Positions 17,264 to 26,047 of a DNA stretch of 64,000 nt are shown one piece after another (positions within the stretch are counted from its first letter, which is position 1; the number at the start of each line of letters is the position of its first letter). The position numbers and the translations under genes are program-made. Location of the stretch: assembly GCF_000973105.1 (NCBI RefSeq), contig NC_015844.1, forward strand, positions 868,001 to 932,000, written 5' to 3'. This DNA is from Zobellia galactanivorans. Its GTDB lineage: Bacteria > Bacteroidota > Bacteroidia > Flavobacteriales > Flavobacteriaceae. The notes beneath the pieces are model-generated. The model did not search any database. It was not told the DNA's origin and was given only the letters and a program-made list of their open reading frames with translations.

Positions 17264-17313
17264 AATCTCATTTTCTATCGCAAAAATAGGCAAATGTTAT
17301 GCCAAAAACCGCA

Positions 17314-18144
17314 TTATTCCAAGCCGTTATTTTTTCTATACCCTGGGGCCTTTGCTTCCATCAGCCCATATACAGAAGCCATGTCGTCGGCCTTCGCACC
17401 TTCCTTAAACCCTTTATCGACCATACAGTAGTTCAAAAAATCGTTTATATGGGCTTCGGGAATTTTTAAGGTGCTTACAAAAACGAAGTCGGTAAAGAAC
17501 AATCGTATCGCCTCAATTTGGTTAAGCTCGTTCTCAAGGGTTTTATACTTTTCCAAATCCTTGGTCCGCCCCGATATATCGTCGGCCAGCCTAACGATCT
17601 TTAAATCGAGACGAATATCGGGCGTTAAGGTAAGGGTATCATATCCCGTAACCAGGTTGAGGTATTTGTTCAATCGCAGGGTTTCCCCCACGCCCTTAGG
17701 CTTAAGCCTTACCTTTTTGTTCAGCAGTCCCAAGGAGTGCGATGTAATTACCGAAGTGACCGGCACCCGATCTAGGTCCCTCCCCATGTCGCCGGTCAAG
17801 TTATACGGGGTTACCACTACCTCTTCCAACTGGGTCAAGACTTCCTGCAGGGGCACTATGAGCAATTTACTTTCCATAACCGATTGGGTAACCACTACTT
17901 CCTTCCTTTTAAATTGCACGGCCGAGAAGACCAGGGTATCATTCAGGTGAACTACGATATCAAAAAAACCATCGACCGTTGTTATAGTCGCCTTTTTGCT
18001 TGTGGTGTTCAATACGTGGGTGGCGGAAACATCCATGTTCTCGCTGTACACACGGCCTTCCAAGGAAATCGGTTCTTGGGCATATGAAGCATGAGCCACC
18101 AAGCTTATGGCACACATAAAAGCTAATTTCAGCCATGGCTTCAT
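17314..18144 (-). CDS. secreted CarboxypepD_reg-like protein, array member 4
   Basis: A 276-residue exported protein: signal peptide about 1-22 (ends SYAQ), then a domain of about 75 residues like the carboxypeptidase regulatory-like domain that begins SusC-type receptors, from SLEGRVYSE to FSAVQFKRKEVVVT. A short LEEVVVTPYNL segment follows, then a variable centre and a C-terminal helical region with STLKIPEAHINDFLNYC. No TonB plug or barrel follows. It is the most divergent of the four tandem copies in its central part (RLKPKGVGETLRLNKYLN). Function unknown. Confidence 0.8.
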   Translation of the reverse strand: MKPWLKLAFMCAISLVAHASYAQEPISLEGRVYSENMDVSATHVLNTTSKKATITTVDGFFDIVVHLNDTLVFSAVQFKRKEVVVTQSVMESKLLIVPLQEVLTQLEEVVVTPYNLTGDMGRDLDRVPVTSVITSHSLGLLNKKVRLKPKGVGETLRLNKYLNLVTGYDTLTLTPDIRLDLKIVRLADDISGRTKDLEKYKTLENELNQIEAIRLFFTDFVFVSTLKIPEAHINDFLNYCMVDKGFKEGAKADDMASVYGLMEAKAPGYRKNNGLE

Positions 18145-18196
18145 ATGTTCTTTTTTAATCTATTCCCCAAAAGAAAAAACCACCTCAACCCTAGTG

Positions 18197-19027
18197 TCAA
18201 TCTTCCCCTTCTTCGTACGCTTCATAATTTTTACGATAGACCACACTTTTCCGCTTCATAAAAGCCCAAATTTTCAATCGGTCGTGACCATCCACTACTT
18301 GCTGAAAATCGGCATCGACCTCACAGAAGTACAGAAAATCATCTATTTTATCTTGGGGGATCTTTAATTCGGTGCTATAGAGCGAATCTACATAAAACGC
18401 CCTTACCCTTTCGGTTCTCGAATAGGCTCGATCGCGTTTTACACGTTTCTTGAGCATTTTGGTACGGCCGGTAATTCCGTTTATAATAGGATTCAAGGAA
18501 ACCGCCCCGCCCGCACCCAGGCCCGATGTGGTTCCGGTCACCGACATGGCCGAAGCCTCCCGGAGCAAACGCTCACTTTGGGTCCATCTTTTGGCATTGG
18601 CGTTGGGCAGCCCCAAGGTAGAAGCCGTCACCACCGGATCAATTTCCAGGTTTTTCAGGTCGCTCGCCATATGGCCCGATAAACTGTATGGCGTTACGAC
18701 TACCTCTTCCAATTCGTTCAGGGCCTCTTCCAGGGGAACCAATAACAACTTGCTTTCAAGAACACTTTCAGAAACCACGATTTCCTTGCGTTTGTACTGT
18801 ACGGCGGAAAACACCAAGGTATCATTAAGCCTTACCACAATATCAAAAAAGCCGTTGGCATCGGTTATCGTAGCCCTATTGGTCGTCGTATTCAACACAT
18901 GGGTTCCCGACACATCGTTGTTATCGCTGTACACACGCCCCTCTAAAGTTTCGGAACTCTGGGCCTTTCCCACGGTAGAAACCACTAGCATTACACTTGT
19001 AAAAAGAAGTCCTTTTAAAGGTTTCAT
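18197..19027 (-). CDS. secreted CarboxypepD_reg-like protein, array member 3
   Basis: A 276-residue exported protein with signal peptide (ending VGKAQ), an N-terminal beta-sandwich-like domain (LEGRVYSDNNDVSGTHVLN to VQYKRKEIVVS) and the EELEEVVVTPYSLSGHMASD-type connector. Its centre has a glycine-rich insert (TGTTSGLGAGGA) and a basic KKRVKRDRAYSRT run. The C-terminal conserved helices include FYVDSLYSTELKIPQDKIDD. It is close to member 2 over almost its entire length apart from the Gly-rich insert, which points to a recent duplication. Spacers to neighbours are 58 and 52 bp. Confidence 0.8.
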   Translation of the reverse strand: MKPLKGLLFTSVMLVVSTVGKAQSSETLEGRVYSDNNDVSGTHVLNTTTNRATITDANGFFDIVVRLNDTLVFSAVQYKRKEIVVSESVLESKLLLVPLEEALNELEEVVVTPYSLSGHMASDLKNLEIDPVVTASTLGLPNANAKRWTQSERLLREASAMSVTGTTSGLGAGGAVSLNPIINGITGRTKMLKKRVKRDRAYSRTERVRAFYVDSLYSTELKIPQDKIDDFLYFCEVDADFQQVVDGHDRLKIWAFMKRKSVVYRKNYEAYEEGED

Positions 19028-19085
19028 ATCCGAAAGGTTTTAGCCCCACACTATTGAAGCATGACTTTTTACCAGCCAAGCCATT

Positions 19086-19868
19086 TTACTCTTCTTCCCT
19101 ATGGTTCCTGCGGTATATTACACTTTTCCGCTTCATAAAGTCCCATATTCGCAATCGGTCATGGGTATCCACAATTTGTTGGAAGGCCGAATCGACCTCA
19201 CAGAAATACAGAAAATCATCGATTTTATCTTGGGCAATCTTTAGTTCTACGGTATAGAGCGAATCTACATAAAACTCGCGTACACGCTGGGTCCGTTCGT
19301 ATTTCTCATTGCGTTTAACGCGGGCCTTCAACATCTTCTTGCGCCCGGTAATGGTATTGATCAAGGGATCTAAACTCATATAGGGATTTGCCGTGGCCGC
19401 CCGAAGCTCGCGTTCGGCCTTATCCATCGGCACCACAAAGGCATTGGGCAGGCCCAAGGTAGAAGCCGTTACCACGGGTTCGATTTCCAAGGTCTGAAGG
19501 TCGCTCGCCATATGTCCCGACAGGCTGTAGGGCGTTACGATTACCTCATCCAATTCGGTCAGGGCCTCTTCTAGGGGAATCATCAGGAACTTGCTTTCCA
19601 AAATGCTCATGGAAACCACAATTTCCTTACGCTTGTACTGTACGGCGGAAAACACCAAGGTATCGTTCAATTTAACGGCTATATCAAAAAAACCGTCAAT
19701 ATCGGTAATGGTGGCCTTTTTCGTGGTGGTATTGAGAACATGGGTAGCGGCCACGTCGCCGTCTTTACTGTAAACGCGACCCTCAAGTTCAACGGAAATA
19801 AGGTCTTGGGCAGCAAGGCGTGCCAAGACCGTAAAAAAAATAGCAAAAAGAAAACTATTTCTCTTCAT
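19086..19868 (-). CDS. secreted CarboxypepD_reg-like protein, array member 2
   Basis: A 260-residue exported protein: signal peptide ending RLAAQ, an N-terminal domain from VELEGRVYSKDGDVAATHVL, a TELDEVIVTPYSLSGHM connector and a C-terminal block FYVDSLYTVELKIAQDKIDDF followed by RLRIWDFMKRKS. The first 14 bp overlap the end of member 1, so the two are probably translationally coupled. It is very close to member 3. Confidence 0.8.
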   Translation of the reverse strand: MKRNSFLFAIFFTVLARLAAQDLISVELEGRVYSKDGDVAATHVLNTTTKKATITDIDGFFDIAVKLNDTLVFSAVQYKRKEIVVSMSILESKFLMIPLEEALTELDEVIVTPYSLSGHMASDLQTLEIEPVVTASTLGLPNAFVVPMDKAERELRAATANPYMSLDPLINTITGRKKMLKARVKRNEKYERTQRVREFYVDSLYTVELKIAQDKIDDFLYFCEVDSAFQQIVDTHDRLRIWDFMKRKSVIYRRNHREEE

Positions 19869-20604
19869 TTATTTGTTCTCGATAGGCCTTACTCTTATTG
19901 ACCAGAAAATCGATCAATTCAAATTCGTTCTTTTTCAAGAGCAGGGCATATTCGGGTTCGTGAGTATCTATATATTGTAAAAAATCGTCAATAGCCGCCT
20001 GTGGTAATTTAAGGTCGGCCACAAAAAACTCGTCGTCATACACCTGTCTTAGCACTTCGCTCATCTTCATACGGGGCCGACTCTCGGCGTTGTCGCCTTT
20101 CCCCGATTTGGCCAATGCCTTAAAGATGTTGACAAAATTGAGGCCATTTTTCATTCCCCTATCCGCCTGGCTCAAGGCTATATTTTCAACTTCGGTAGAG
20201 CGGTCGATATCGTACTCCACTTTTTTAAACTCTTCGTTCTGCAGCTGTATGAATTTTTCTTGGTTTTCGGGACTTACCACCACTTCGTCGAGTTCGGTCA
20301 CCTTTTCGGTCACTTCCACTACAAGGCGTCCTTTCTTTATGATCTCTTCGGTGACCTTAATCACTTCCATCTGATAGTTGATAGCGGTAAAGGCCAACTC
20401 GTCCCCAGCCTTGGCCATAATGGCAAACTGCCCTTTTTCATCTGAAATGACGGCATTCTCGGCCGTAATATTGATAACATTCTCATTAGGGACACTAATA
20501 CTTCGGTAAAGCACCGTACCTCGCAACAAGGATCGATCATCGTCTTGGGCCGATATGTTTAAAAAGGTAAAAAGTATGAAAACCAGGGTAGGGATATTTT
20601 TCAT
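19855..20604 (-). CDS. secreted CarboxypepD_reg-like protein, array member 1
   Basis: A 249-residue exported protein, first in the transcription order: signal peptide ending NISAQ, domain from SLLRGTVLYRSISVPNENV to FTAINYQMEVIKV, and a TELDEVVVSPEN connector in which PY has become PE. The C-terminal helices include VADLKLPQAAIDDFLQYID. It is the most distant of the four in sequence but keeps the same order of parts. Its upstream side is the 361-bp interval shared with the divergent tail-fibre-like gene. Confidence 0.8.
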   Translation of the reverse strand: MKNIPTLVFILFTFLNISAQDDDRSLLRGTVLYRSISVPNENVINITAENAVISDEKGQFAIMAKAGDELAFTAINYQMEVIKVTEEIIKKGRLVVEVTEKVTELDEVVVSPENQEKFIQLQNEEFKKVEYDIDRSTEVENIALSQADRGMKNGLNFVNIFKALAKSGKGDNAESRPRMKMSEVLRQVYDDEFFVADLKLPQAAIDDFLQYIDTHEPEYALLLKKNEFELIDFLVNKSKAYREQINEEK

Positions 20605-20965
20605 TTGGTTGTTTTAATTGTAAGCGTTCTATAATTGGGTCAAAGTATTGGTCGGTTTAAAAATAGATTCGGGGCAACTTTATTCATAGTACTTTCGTAC
20701 AATAGTTAAGAACAAGTTCCGTGTCGATTCCTTTTTAAACGAGTTTATAAAGAAAATACATGTTTCGGTCTTAAAAAAACCATGCCCTCTAAACTTTTGT
20801 TAATTCGTAATCGCAGCCAAAACCATGTTATCGATGACCTTTTACTACCCATTGTAATCCTTTTAGCCTGACGAACAAGTAGTTTGTCTTGTTAAATTAG
20901 ATAAATTATTAGATAAGTTTATTTTTGTTGACCCTAATATGCTTAACACCTTAAATCGTAATTGT
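20605..20965. promoter_or_regulatory. 361-bp divergent promoter region
   Basis: Noncoding interval between array member 1 (minus) and the tail-fibre-like gene (plus). On the plus strand TATTTTTG at 20920-20927 matches the -7 consensus and lies 38 bp before the ATG at 20966. On the minus strand a near-match TACTTTG (complement at 20641-20647) precedes the array. A small inverted repeat ACAAG/CTTGT lies at about 20875-20892. No small ORF is convincing. Confidence 0.45.
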
Positions 20966-23900
20966 ATGCAAAAGCGCATTTCAATACCCTTATTCTTAAT
21001 TGGTTTCTTTATCATAGGTTTTGCCCAAGCCCAGGTAAAAATTGGCGATAACCCGCAAACCATAGACCCATCCTCTATTTTAGAGCTAGAAAGTTCGAAC
21101 AAGGTTCTGGTCATAACTCGGGTAGACGAGTCGCAAATGGCCAGCATTGTACCCAATCGCGGAGCCATGGTCTACAACACCACGGCCGATTGTATTTATT
21201 ATTACGACGGCACCGCCTGGATCAGCATGTGCGAAGCCGCGGGCGGCCTAATTACCGACCCGGAACTGAACGCCGAAAGTACTATAGCCATTACGCCTAC
21301 GCCAAACGGGAACACGATAGAGATCGCTCCGAACAGCATCAACAGCGAACAGATCCGTGATGGGGGCATTAATGGAATAGATATTCAAGACGGTTCGATC
21401 GGCCAGGGCAAGCTTCAGGACAATTCGGTTACTCAGAACAAACTAGCGGAAAACTCCGTAGGGGCCTTTGCCCTCGATAACGACAACATCAACCTCAGCG
21501 ATTTTACCAACGACCAAGGTTTTATCACAAGTGCCGATATCGTCAGCGCCAATGCAGGCAACAGCATTACGCCCGATGCCAATGGGGCGGCCTTTTTCGA
21601 CGCCTCTACCTTGGAAAACAATATTGCCGCCAACACAACGGCCATTGCGGCTGATGGCGATACGAACGCTACGAACGAAATACAAATACTAAATCTAAAC
21701 ACAACCACCAACGAACTCTCCTTATCACGGGGAGGAGGCTCGGTCACCCTACCGACCTCCAGCGGTTCGGACACCAAGATCATAGACGGGACCAACACCA
21801 CCGTTAGCGGTACTGGGGTGGTAGGGGACGAATACAGGATCAACGTAGCCAACGAAGTTGACGGAAGCATTACCAATGAACTTATCACAAGTGCCGTTCT
21901 GAATGCCGCCAATGAATTGGTGATTACGGAACCGGGCAACCTTACCACGGTCGATTTAAGTCCCTTGGCCGGAGGTGGAGACGACGACCAAACGGCTGCC
22001 GAAGTACCCTTCACCGCCACAGGCAACACCACCAGTACGAACGTTCAGGATGCCATTGTAGAAATCCAGACCGAGGTTGATGGCCTTAGTGCAGGAGGTG
22101 AAGCGAATACGGCCTCTAACGCAGGTATCGGCGGGGTAGGAATAACCTTGACCAAAAGCGGTACAGACCTACCTTTTAAGAGCATAAATGCAGGTGATGC
22201 CGGAATTATTTCGGTAACGGACGATGCCGCCAACAATGAAATTGATATCGATATTATACCCGCCACGGCCCCAATCACCTCCGATAAAATGTTGATCACC
22301 AACAGCACAAGCAACCAAGTGGAATGGGCCGATATCCCTACCGGAACCACCACGCCTACCCTCGCCGAAGTATTGGCTACGGCCGGGGGCAATAGCGCCG
22401 GAAACCTGCAAATCACAAATCTGGGCGACCCAACGGCAGCCCAAGACGCCGCCACCAAAAAATACGTGGACGATAACAATGCCCTGCCCGATGCCCAAAT
22501 ATTCGTGGGCGATGCTGCAGGCGTAAAACAAGCGGTAGCACTGAGCGGCGACGCCACCATCGACAATACCGGGGTGCTTACCATACAAAACGACTCGGTG
22601 ACCTCGGCCAAGATCAAGGACGGCACCATTACCCTCGACGACCTAAGCGATATGGGGGCGACCTCTAATGGGGAAATCATACAATGGGACACTTCTGCCA
22701 ATTCAGGTGCGGGCGGTTGGACTATTGCCGATAACTCGGGTGGGCACAATGGTACGGCAAAGGCTATATTTTATGCCGATGACGATGGCACCCCGACCAC
22801 TGCTGATGACAATGATAACACCAGAGATGATGGAGGGTTTTATTACGACCCGGAAGGGAGAAAAGTTAGCGGATCAGGCTATGGTGCTCTATACATAGGT
22901 TTAGATGGAGGCCCACAATCTACCGAGGCAAAAGTACACATTGCTGATAATTTCGCCGGTGTTGCTTATGCCTTGCAATTACAAAACCAAAATGCCAATA
23001 CTCCCGGAAAAACAACGGGTATATTGTTTTCTACTGAAACTGTTGGCACATTTGGAAAGGGGGCTTTGGTCTATGAAAGACAAGAATCATGGGCTCGAGG
23101 AGACTTTCATTTTCTTCAAAACGATACCTTCGGTCCGGGTACCGAAGTAAACCCCACCCTTGCCGACAAGGCCTTTACCATTAAAAATAACAAGGACATT
23201 GTTCTATACAACGGTATAGAAATAGCGGGAGATCGGGGTGATGATGGTCAAGTATTAACCTCAACCGGCACTGGTGCCGTAACATGGAAAGATGTTTCAG
23301 ATGTAGCCCTGCCTACAGGCGGCGCAGCCGACCAATTATTGGTTTACGACGGTACAGATGCCACATGGAGCAACAATACCGCTACAAAAGTAAAATTGGC
23401 TACCCCTATAGATATTGATGGGGATACAACACCAGAGGAAGATGTAGAAGCGGCGATCAACAAATTGAACGACCTAACCGTTAAAGGCACTACAGGCTCT
23501 ATATTTTTTGCCGACACGGATGGTTCTGCCACGGATGAAAATTCAGAATTATATTGGAGTACAGCCGACAAACGCCTAGGCATCGGAACTAACTCCCCTA
23601 GTGAAAAACTACATATCAACGGAAACGTAGAAATCAGTAACGGTAACCTTATCGCCCGAAATGGTGCTGGTAGCAATGAGCAGGTATTGACGACCAACGC
23701 TTCAGGAGAAACCGTTTGGGCCACACCCGACAATCTAAGTGCCACTGATATCACCTTGACCGAAGACAGAACAATCGAAATGGATGGCAACGATTTCCTT
23801 TTCGACACTGACGGCGGCAATGTCGGTATCGGCGACTTACCCGGAGCTCCGCAAGTGCAATTGGATGTTAATGGCGCAATAAGGTCCAGAGGTGGTTTCG

Positions 23901-24508
23901 AAGCTACTGGTGGTACTGACAACAACCCAGGTTATGGTTTTTTTACAAACGGCGATAGCAACACGGGCATGTTTAGGGCTTCAGAAGACAACTTAGGTTT
24001 GTCTACAGCAGGTACAGAAGCCTTACGAGTCGATGCCAGTCAAAACGTAGGTATCGGAACAGCTACTCCTGTCGAAAAGCTTCATGTAGCCGGAAATGTT
24101 CAAGTAGATGGTACTGTAAGCACAACTGCTGACATAAGCTCGGGTGGCGACATACTATTGAACGGCAACACTGTTGTCCCCGACTACGTTTTCCAAAAAT
24201 ACTTTTTAGGAAGTTCAGACTTAAAAGAAGACTACCACTTCAATAATTTAAAGGAAATAGAAGCGTTTATAAAAAAGAACCATCACCTGCCCGGTGTTAC
24301 CTCGGCCGTAAAAGCCCAAGAAGAAGGGCATTGGAACTTGAGCGAATCGAACTTGCAGAACCTCGAAAAAATAGAGGAACTTTTTCTTCATACCATCGAG
24401 CAAGAAAAAGAGATCCACAAGCTAAAGGCCGAAAAAGAGGCCATGGCCCAAGAATTGAAATCCATTAAAAACGACCTGGAAGAGATCAAGGCCCTTTTAA
24501 AGAAGTAA
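20966..24508 (+). CDS. large secreted tail-fibre/adhesin-like protein
   Basis: About 1180 residues with a signal peptide (MQKRISIPLFLIGFFIIGFA, cleaved near QAQ). The ATG at 20966 is preferred over 20939, which would add nine polar residues. The first domain (about 25-85, with AMVYNTTADCIYYYDGTAW) is the usual N terminus of bacteroidotal tail-fibre-like surface proteins. It is followed by Asn/Thr/Asp-rich repeats such as DGSIGQGKLQDNSVTQNKLA, then modules of the type IGTNSPSEKLHINGN and GIGTATPVEKLHVAGNVQ. The C terminus (from about 1080) has KEIEAFIKKNHHLPGV and a long coiled coil, a layout like an intramolecular-chaperone or trimerisation end. Codon choice becomes visibly more AT-rich from about 22780 to 24240. 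It is 24 bp from a T9SS cargo gene. Role in adhesion is inferred. Confidence 0.8.
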   Translation: MQKRISIPLFLIGFFIIGFAQAQVKIGDNPQTIDPSSILELESSNKVLVITRVDESQMASIVPNRGAMVYNTTADCIYYYDGTAWISMCEAAGGLITDPELNAESTIAITPTPNGNTIEIAPNSINSEQIRDGGINGIDIQDGSIGQGKLQDNSVTQNKLAENSVGAFALDNDNINLSDFTNDQGFITSADIVSANAGNSITPDANGAAFFDASTLENNIAANTTAIAADGDTNATNEIQILNLNTTTNELSLSRGGGSVTLPTSSGSDTKIIDGTNTTVSGTGVVGDEYRINVANEVDGSITNELITSAVLNAANELVITEPGNLTTVDLSPLAGGGDDDQTAAEVPFTATGNTTSTNVQDAIVEIQTEVDGLSAGGEANTASNAGIGGVGITLTKSGTDLPFKSINAGDAGIISVTDDAANNEIDIDIIPATAPITSDKMLITNSTSNQVEWADIPTGTTTPTLAEVLATAGGNSAGNLQITNLGDPTAAQDAATKKYVDDNNALPDAQIFVGDAAGVKQAVALSGDATIDNTGVLTIQNDSVTSAKIKDGTITLDDLSDMGATSNGEIIQWDTSANSGAGGWTIADNSGGHNGTAKAIFYADDDGTPTTADDNDNTRDDGGFYYDPEGRKVSGSGYGALYIGLDGGPQSTEAKVHIADNFAGVAYALQLQNQNANTPGKTTGILFSTETVGTFGKGALVYERQESWARGDFHFLQNDTFGPGTEVNPTLADKAFTIKNNKDIVLYNGIEIAGDRGDDGQVLTSTGTGAVTWKDVSDVALPTGGAADQLLVYDGTDATWSNNTATKVKLATPIDIDGDTTPEEDVEAAINKLNDLTVKGTTGSIFFADTDGSATDENSELYWSTADKRLGIGTNSPSEKLHINGNVEISNGNLIARNGAGSNEQVLTTNASGETVWATPDNLSATDITLTEDRTIEMDGNDFLFDTDGGNVGIGDLPGAPQVQLDVNGAIRSRGGFEATGGTDNNPGYGFFTNGDSNTGMFRASEDNLGLSTAGTEALRVDASQNVGIGTATPVEKLHVAGNVQVDGTVSTTADISSGGDILLNGNTVVPDYVFQKYFLGSSDLKEDYHFNNLKEIEAFIKKNHHLPGVTSAVKAQEEGHWNLSESNLQNLEKIEELFLHTIEQEKEIHKLKAEKEAMAQELKSIKNDLEEIKALLKK

Positions 24509-24532
24509 TCAACGGAGTACCATCAGCAGCAC

Positions 24533-25684
24533 ATGAAGAAATACCTATACATAGCGGCACTCATTTTGGCATCGGGCGTACAGGCCCAATCGGCCCTGTA
24601 CAATGCCGGCAACCTGCGTGTTCACGACGGAGGGCGAATAGGCTTTCATACCGACCTGATCAACGACGGTAGTTTTGACGAAAACCTCGGCCTGGTCGGT
24701 TTTTATGGCGATAACCTCCGCACCATTAGCGGCAGCCTGCCCGCCACCCTTTACGATGTTGAGTTCGTAACCGGTTCGGGTGCCATATTACAGACCGGCT
24801 TGAACGTATTGAACAATGCCAACTTCGTAAGCGGGGATGTCATCACCGATCGGGCACAGACCTTCAATTCCCTTAACTTTTTGAACAATGCCTTTCCTAA
24901 CGGCCAAAGCGATATCAGTAAGGTAGATGGCTATGCCAGCGTAAGTGGTCAGTCCGATTTTATGTTCCCCGTAGGCGACACCCAACAGTTTCGCCCCTTG
25001 CGCTTAATTTCCGAAAGTCCGAATACCCTGGCCCGATGCGCCTATTATTTAGAAGACCCGAACAGCCCGAGCATTATACCGGGTTCGTTCAATACCGATA
25101 ACAAGGCTGCCGAGATCGGCCGGATCAGCACCGTGGAATTCTGGCATTTAGAAGGCTCGGTGCCTTCTACCGTACAACTGCTTTGGAACGAAAGGAGCAA
25201 CATCAGCCTTTTGACCAATGACGTTAACGAAGTGGTCATTGTCGGCTATAGCAAGTCGGAAAACCGATGGGTAAGCCTCGGAGGGCCCGTCTCTTCAGGA
25301 TCCCTTAGCCAAGGTATTGCCGCTACGGGCACGATTGTCCCCGATGACTACGCGGTACTTACCTTTGCGGCCGCAGGCGAGCCCCGTGACTATCTCGACC
25401 TCGAAAATTACTTCGTCTCCCCCAATGGTGACGGAATCAACGATTTTCTCGAGATTCCCGAATTGGCGTTATCGCCCAACAACTTTATGCAGATCTTTAA
25501 CCGGGAAGGACTCAAGGTTTTTGAAAAAAGAAATTACACCAATGAATTCAACGGACACTCTACACAGAACAACTTTGTGGTATCGCGCGATAAGGGACTT
25601 CCCTCGGGCGTATACTTTTACATCGTTACCCTAGACGATCTAGATCTTGAATTTCAAGGATTTTTGTATTTGGCGAACGACTGA
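24533..25684 (+). CDS. T9SS type B sorting domain-containing surface protein
   Basis: A 383-residue exported protein: signal peptide MKKYLYIAALILASGVQAQ, a body of beta-rich sequence with an FMFPVGDTQQFRPL segment, and a C-terminal gliding-motility-type domain (about 295-383) containing FVSPNGDGINDFLEIP, MQIFNREGLKVFEK and LPSGVYFYIVTLDD. That CTD is the type B signal for export through the type IX secretion system and surface attachment. It follows the tail-fibre-like gene by 24 bp and ends at a strong terminator, so the two form an operon and may act together at the cell surface. Confidence 0.9.
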   Translation: MKKYLYIAALILASGVQAQSALYNAGNLRVHDGGRIGFHTDLINDGSFDENLGLVGFYGDNLRTISGSLPATLYDVEFVTGSGAILQTGLNVLNNANFVSGDVITDRAQTFNSLNFLNNAFPNGQSDISKVDGYASVSGQSDFMFPVGDTQQFRPLRLISESPNTLARCAYYLEDPNSPSIIPGSFNTDNKAAEIGRISTVEFWHLEGSVPSTVQLLWNERSNISLLTNDVNEVVIVGYSKSENRWVSLGGPVSSGSLSQGIAATGTIVPDDYAVLTFAAAGEPRDYLDLENYFVSPNGDGINDFLEIPELALSPNNFMQIFNREGLKVFEKRNYTNEFNGHSTQNNFVVSRDKGLPSGVYFYIVTLDDLDLEFQGFLYLAND

Positions 25685-25686
25685 TA

Positions 25687-25714
25687 AAAAAAGGGGCTTA
25701 AAGGCCCCTTTTTT
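25687..25714 (+). terminator. intrinsic terminator after the adhesin operon
   Basis: GGGGC (25693-25697) with GCCCC (25704-25708), extended by A6/T6 pairing and ending in a T-run, immediately follows the type B cargo stop. Confidence 0.85.
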
Positions 25715-26047
25715 ATGCACCCTATTTTGCCGCACCACATAAAGCCCGGACATAGTGATACCCCTGGAACGTGCCTTTTCTTTTTTTGTAGGATGTTGAA
25801 CCTACCTCCCCTATTTCACTTTTGCCCTACTACTGTTTCCATGCCCCAACGAGCGGCACAAATCGGCCTTAAAGCCATAGGAATCATTCCGATAGCGGGA
25901 AGCCTTAGGTTTTTTTCTTATTTACCACCGTCATTTTACACGATAATTGCTAGTTCAAACGTTATGAATTCGGTCGCGATCTATTCTTGGCATCAAATTT
26001 GGGTATCTTTGTCTAGATTGCGAACACGATTAAAACAAAATGGTAGT
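25715..26047. other. 333-bp noncoding leader region
   Basis: The frame of the next gene is open through this stretch, but the predicted extension is Pro/His/Cys-rich and unlike any protein. I see only a TATCTTTG -7 element at 26004-26011 near its end. Confidence 0.5.
26004..26011 (+). promoter_or_regulatory. TAnnTTTG promoter element for the LAS peptidase gene
   Basis: TATCTTTG lies 36 bp before the ATG at 26048, inside the upstream ORF extension, and supports the internal start. No TTG is found at the usual distance. Confidence 0.45.

Noticed and set aside
17314-20604. Polysaccharide utilisation locus
   Set aside because: The N-terminal domains look SusC-like, but no SusC barrel, SusD or glycoside hydrolase gene is present.
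22045-22749. 234-codon minus-strand ORF opposite the tail-fibre-like gene
   Set aside because: Composition (Ala/Ser/Pro/Val-rich) follows from the Asn/Thr/Ala-rich gene on the other strand; no start context.
21280-24240. Prophage tail region
   Set aside because: Tail-fibre-like modules are present but no capsid, terminase, integrase, lysis or baseplate genes are nearby and the protein has a signal peptide.
25715-26047. N-terminal extension of the LAS peptidase
   Set aside because: The open frame upstream of 26048 is Pro/His/Cys-rich, contains the promoter element and would bury the Tat signal.
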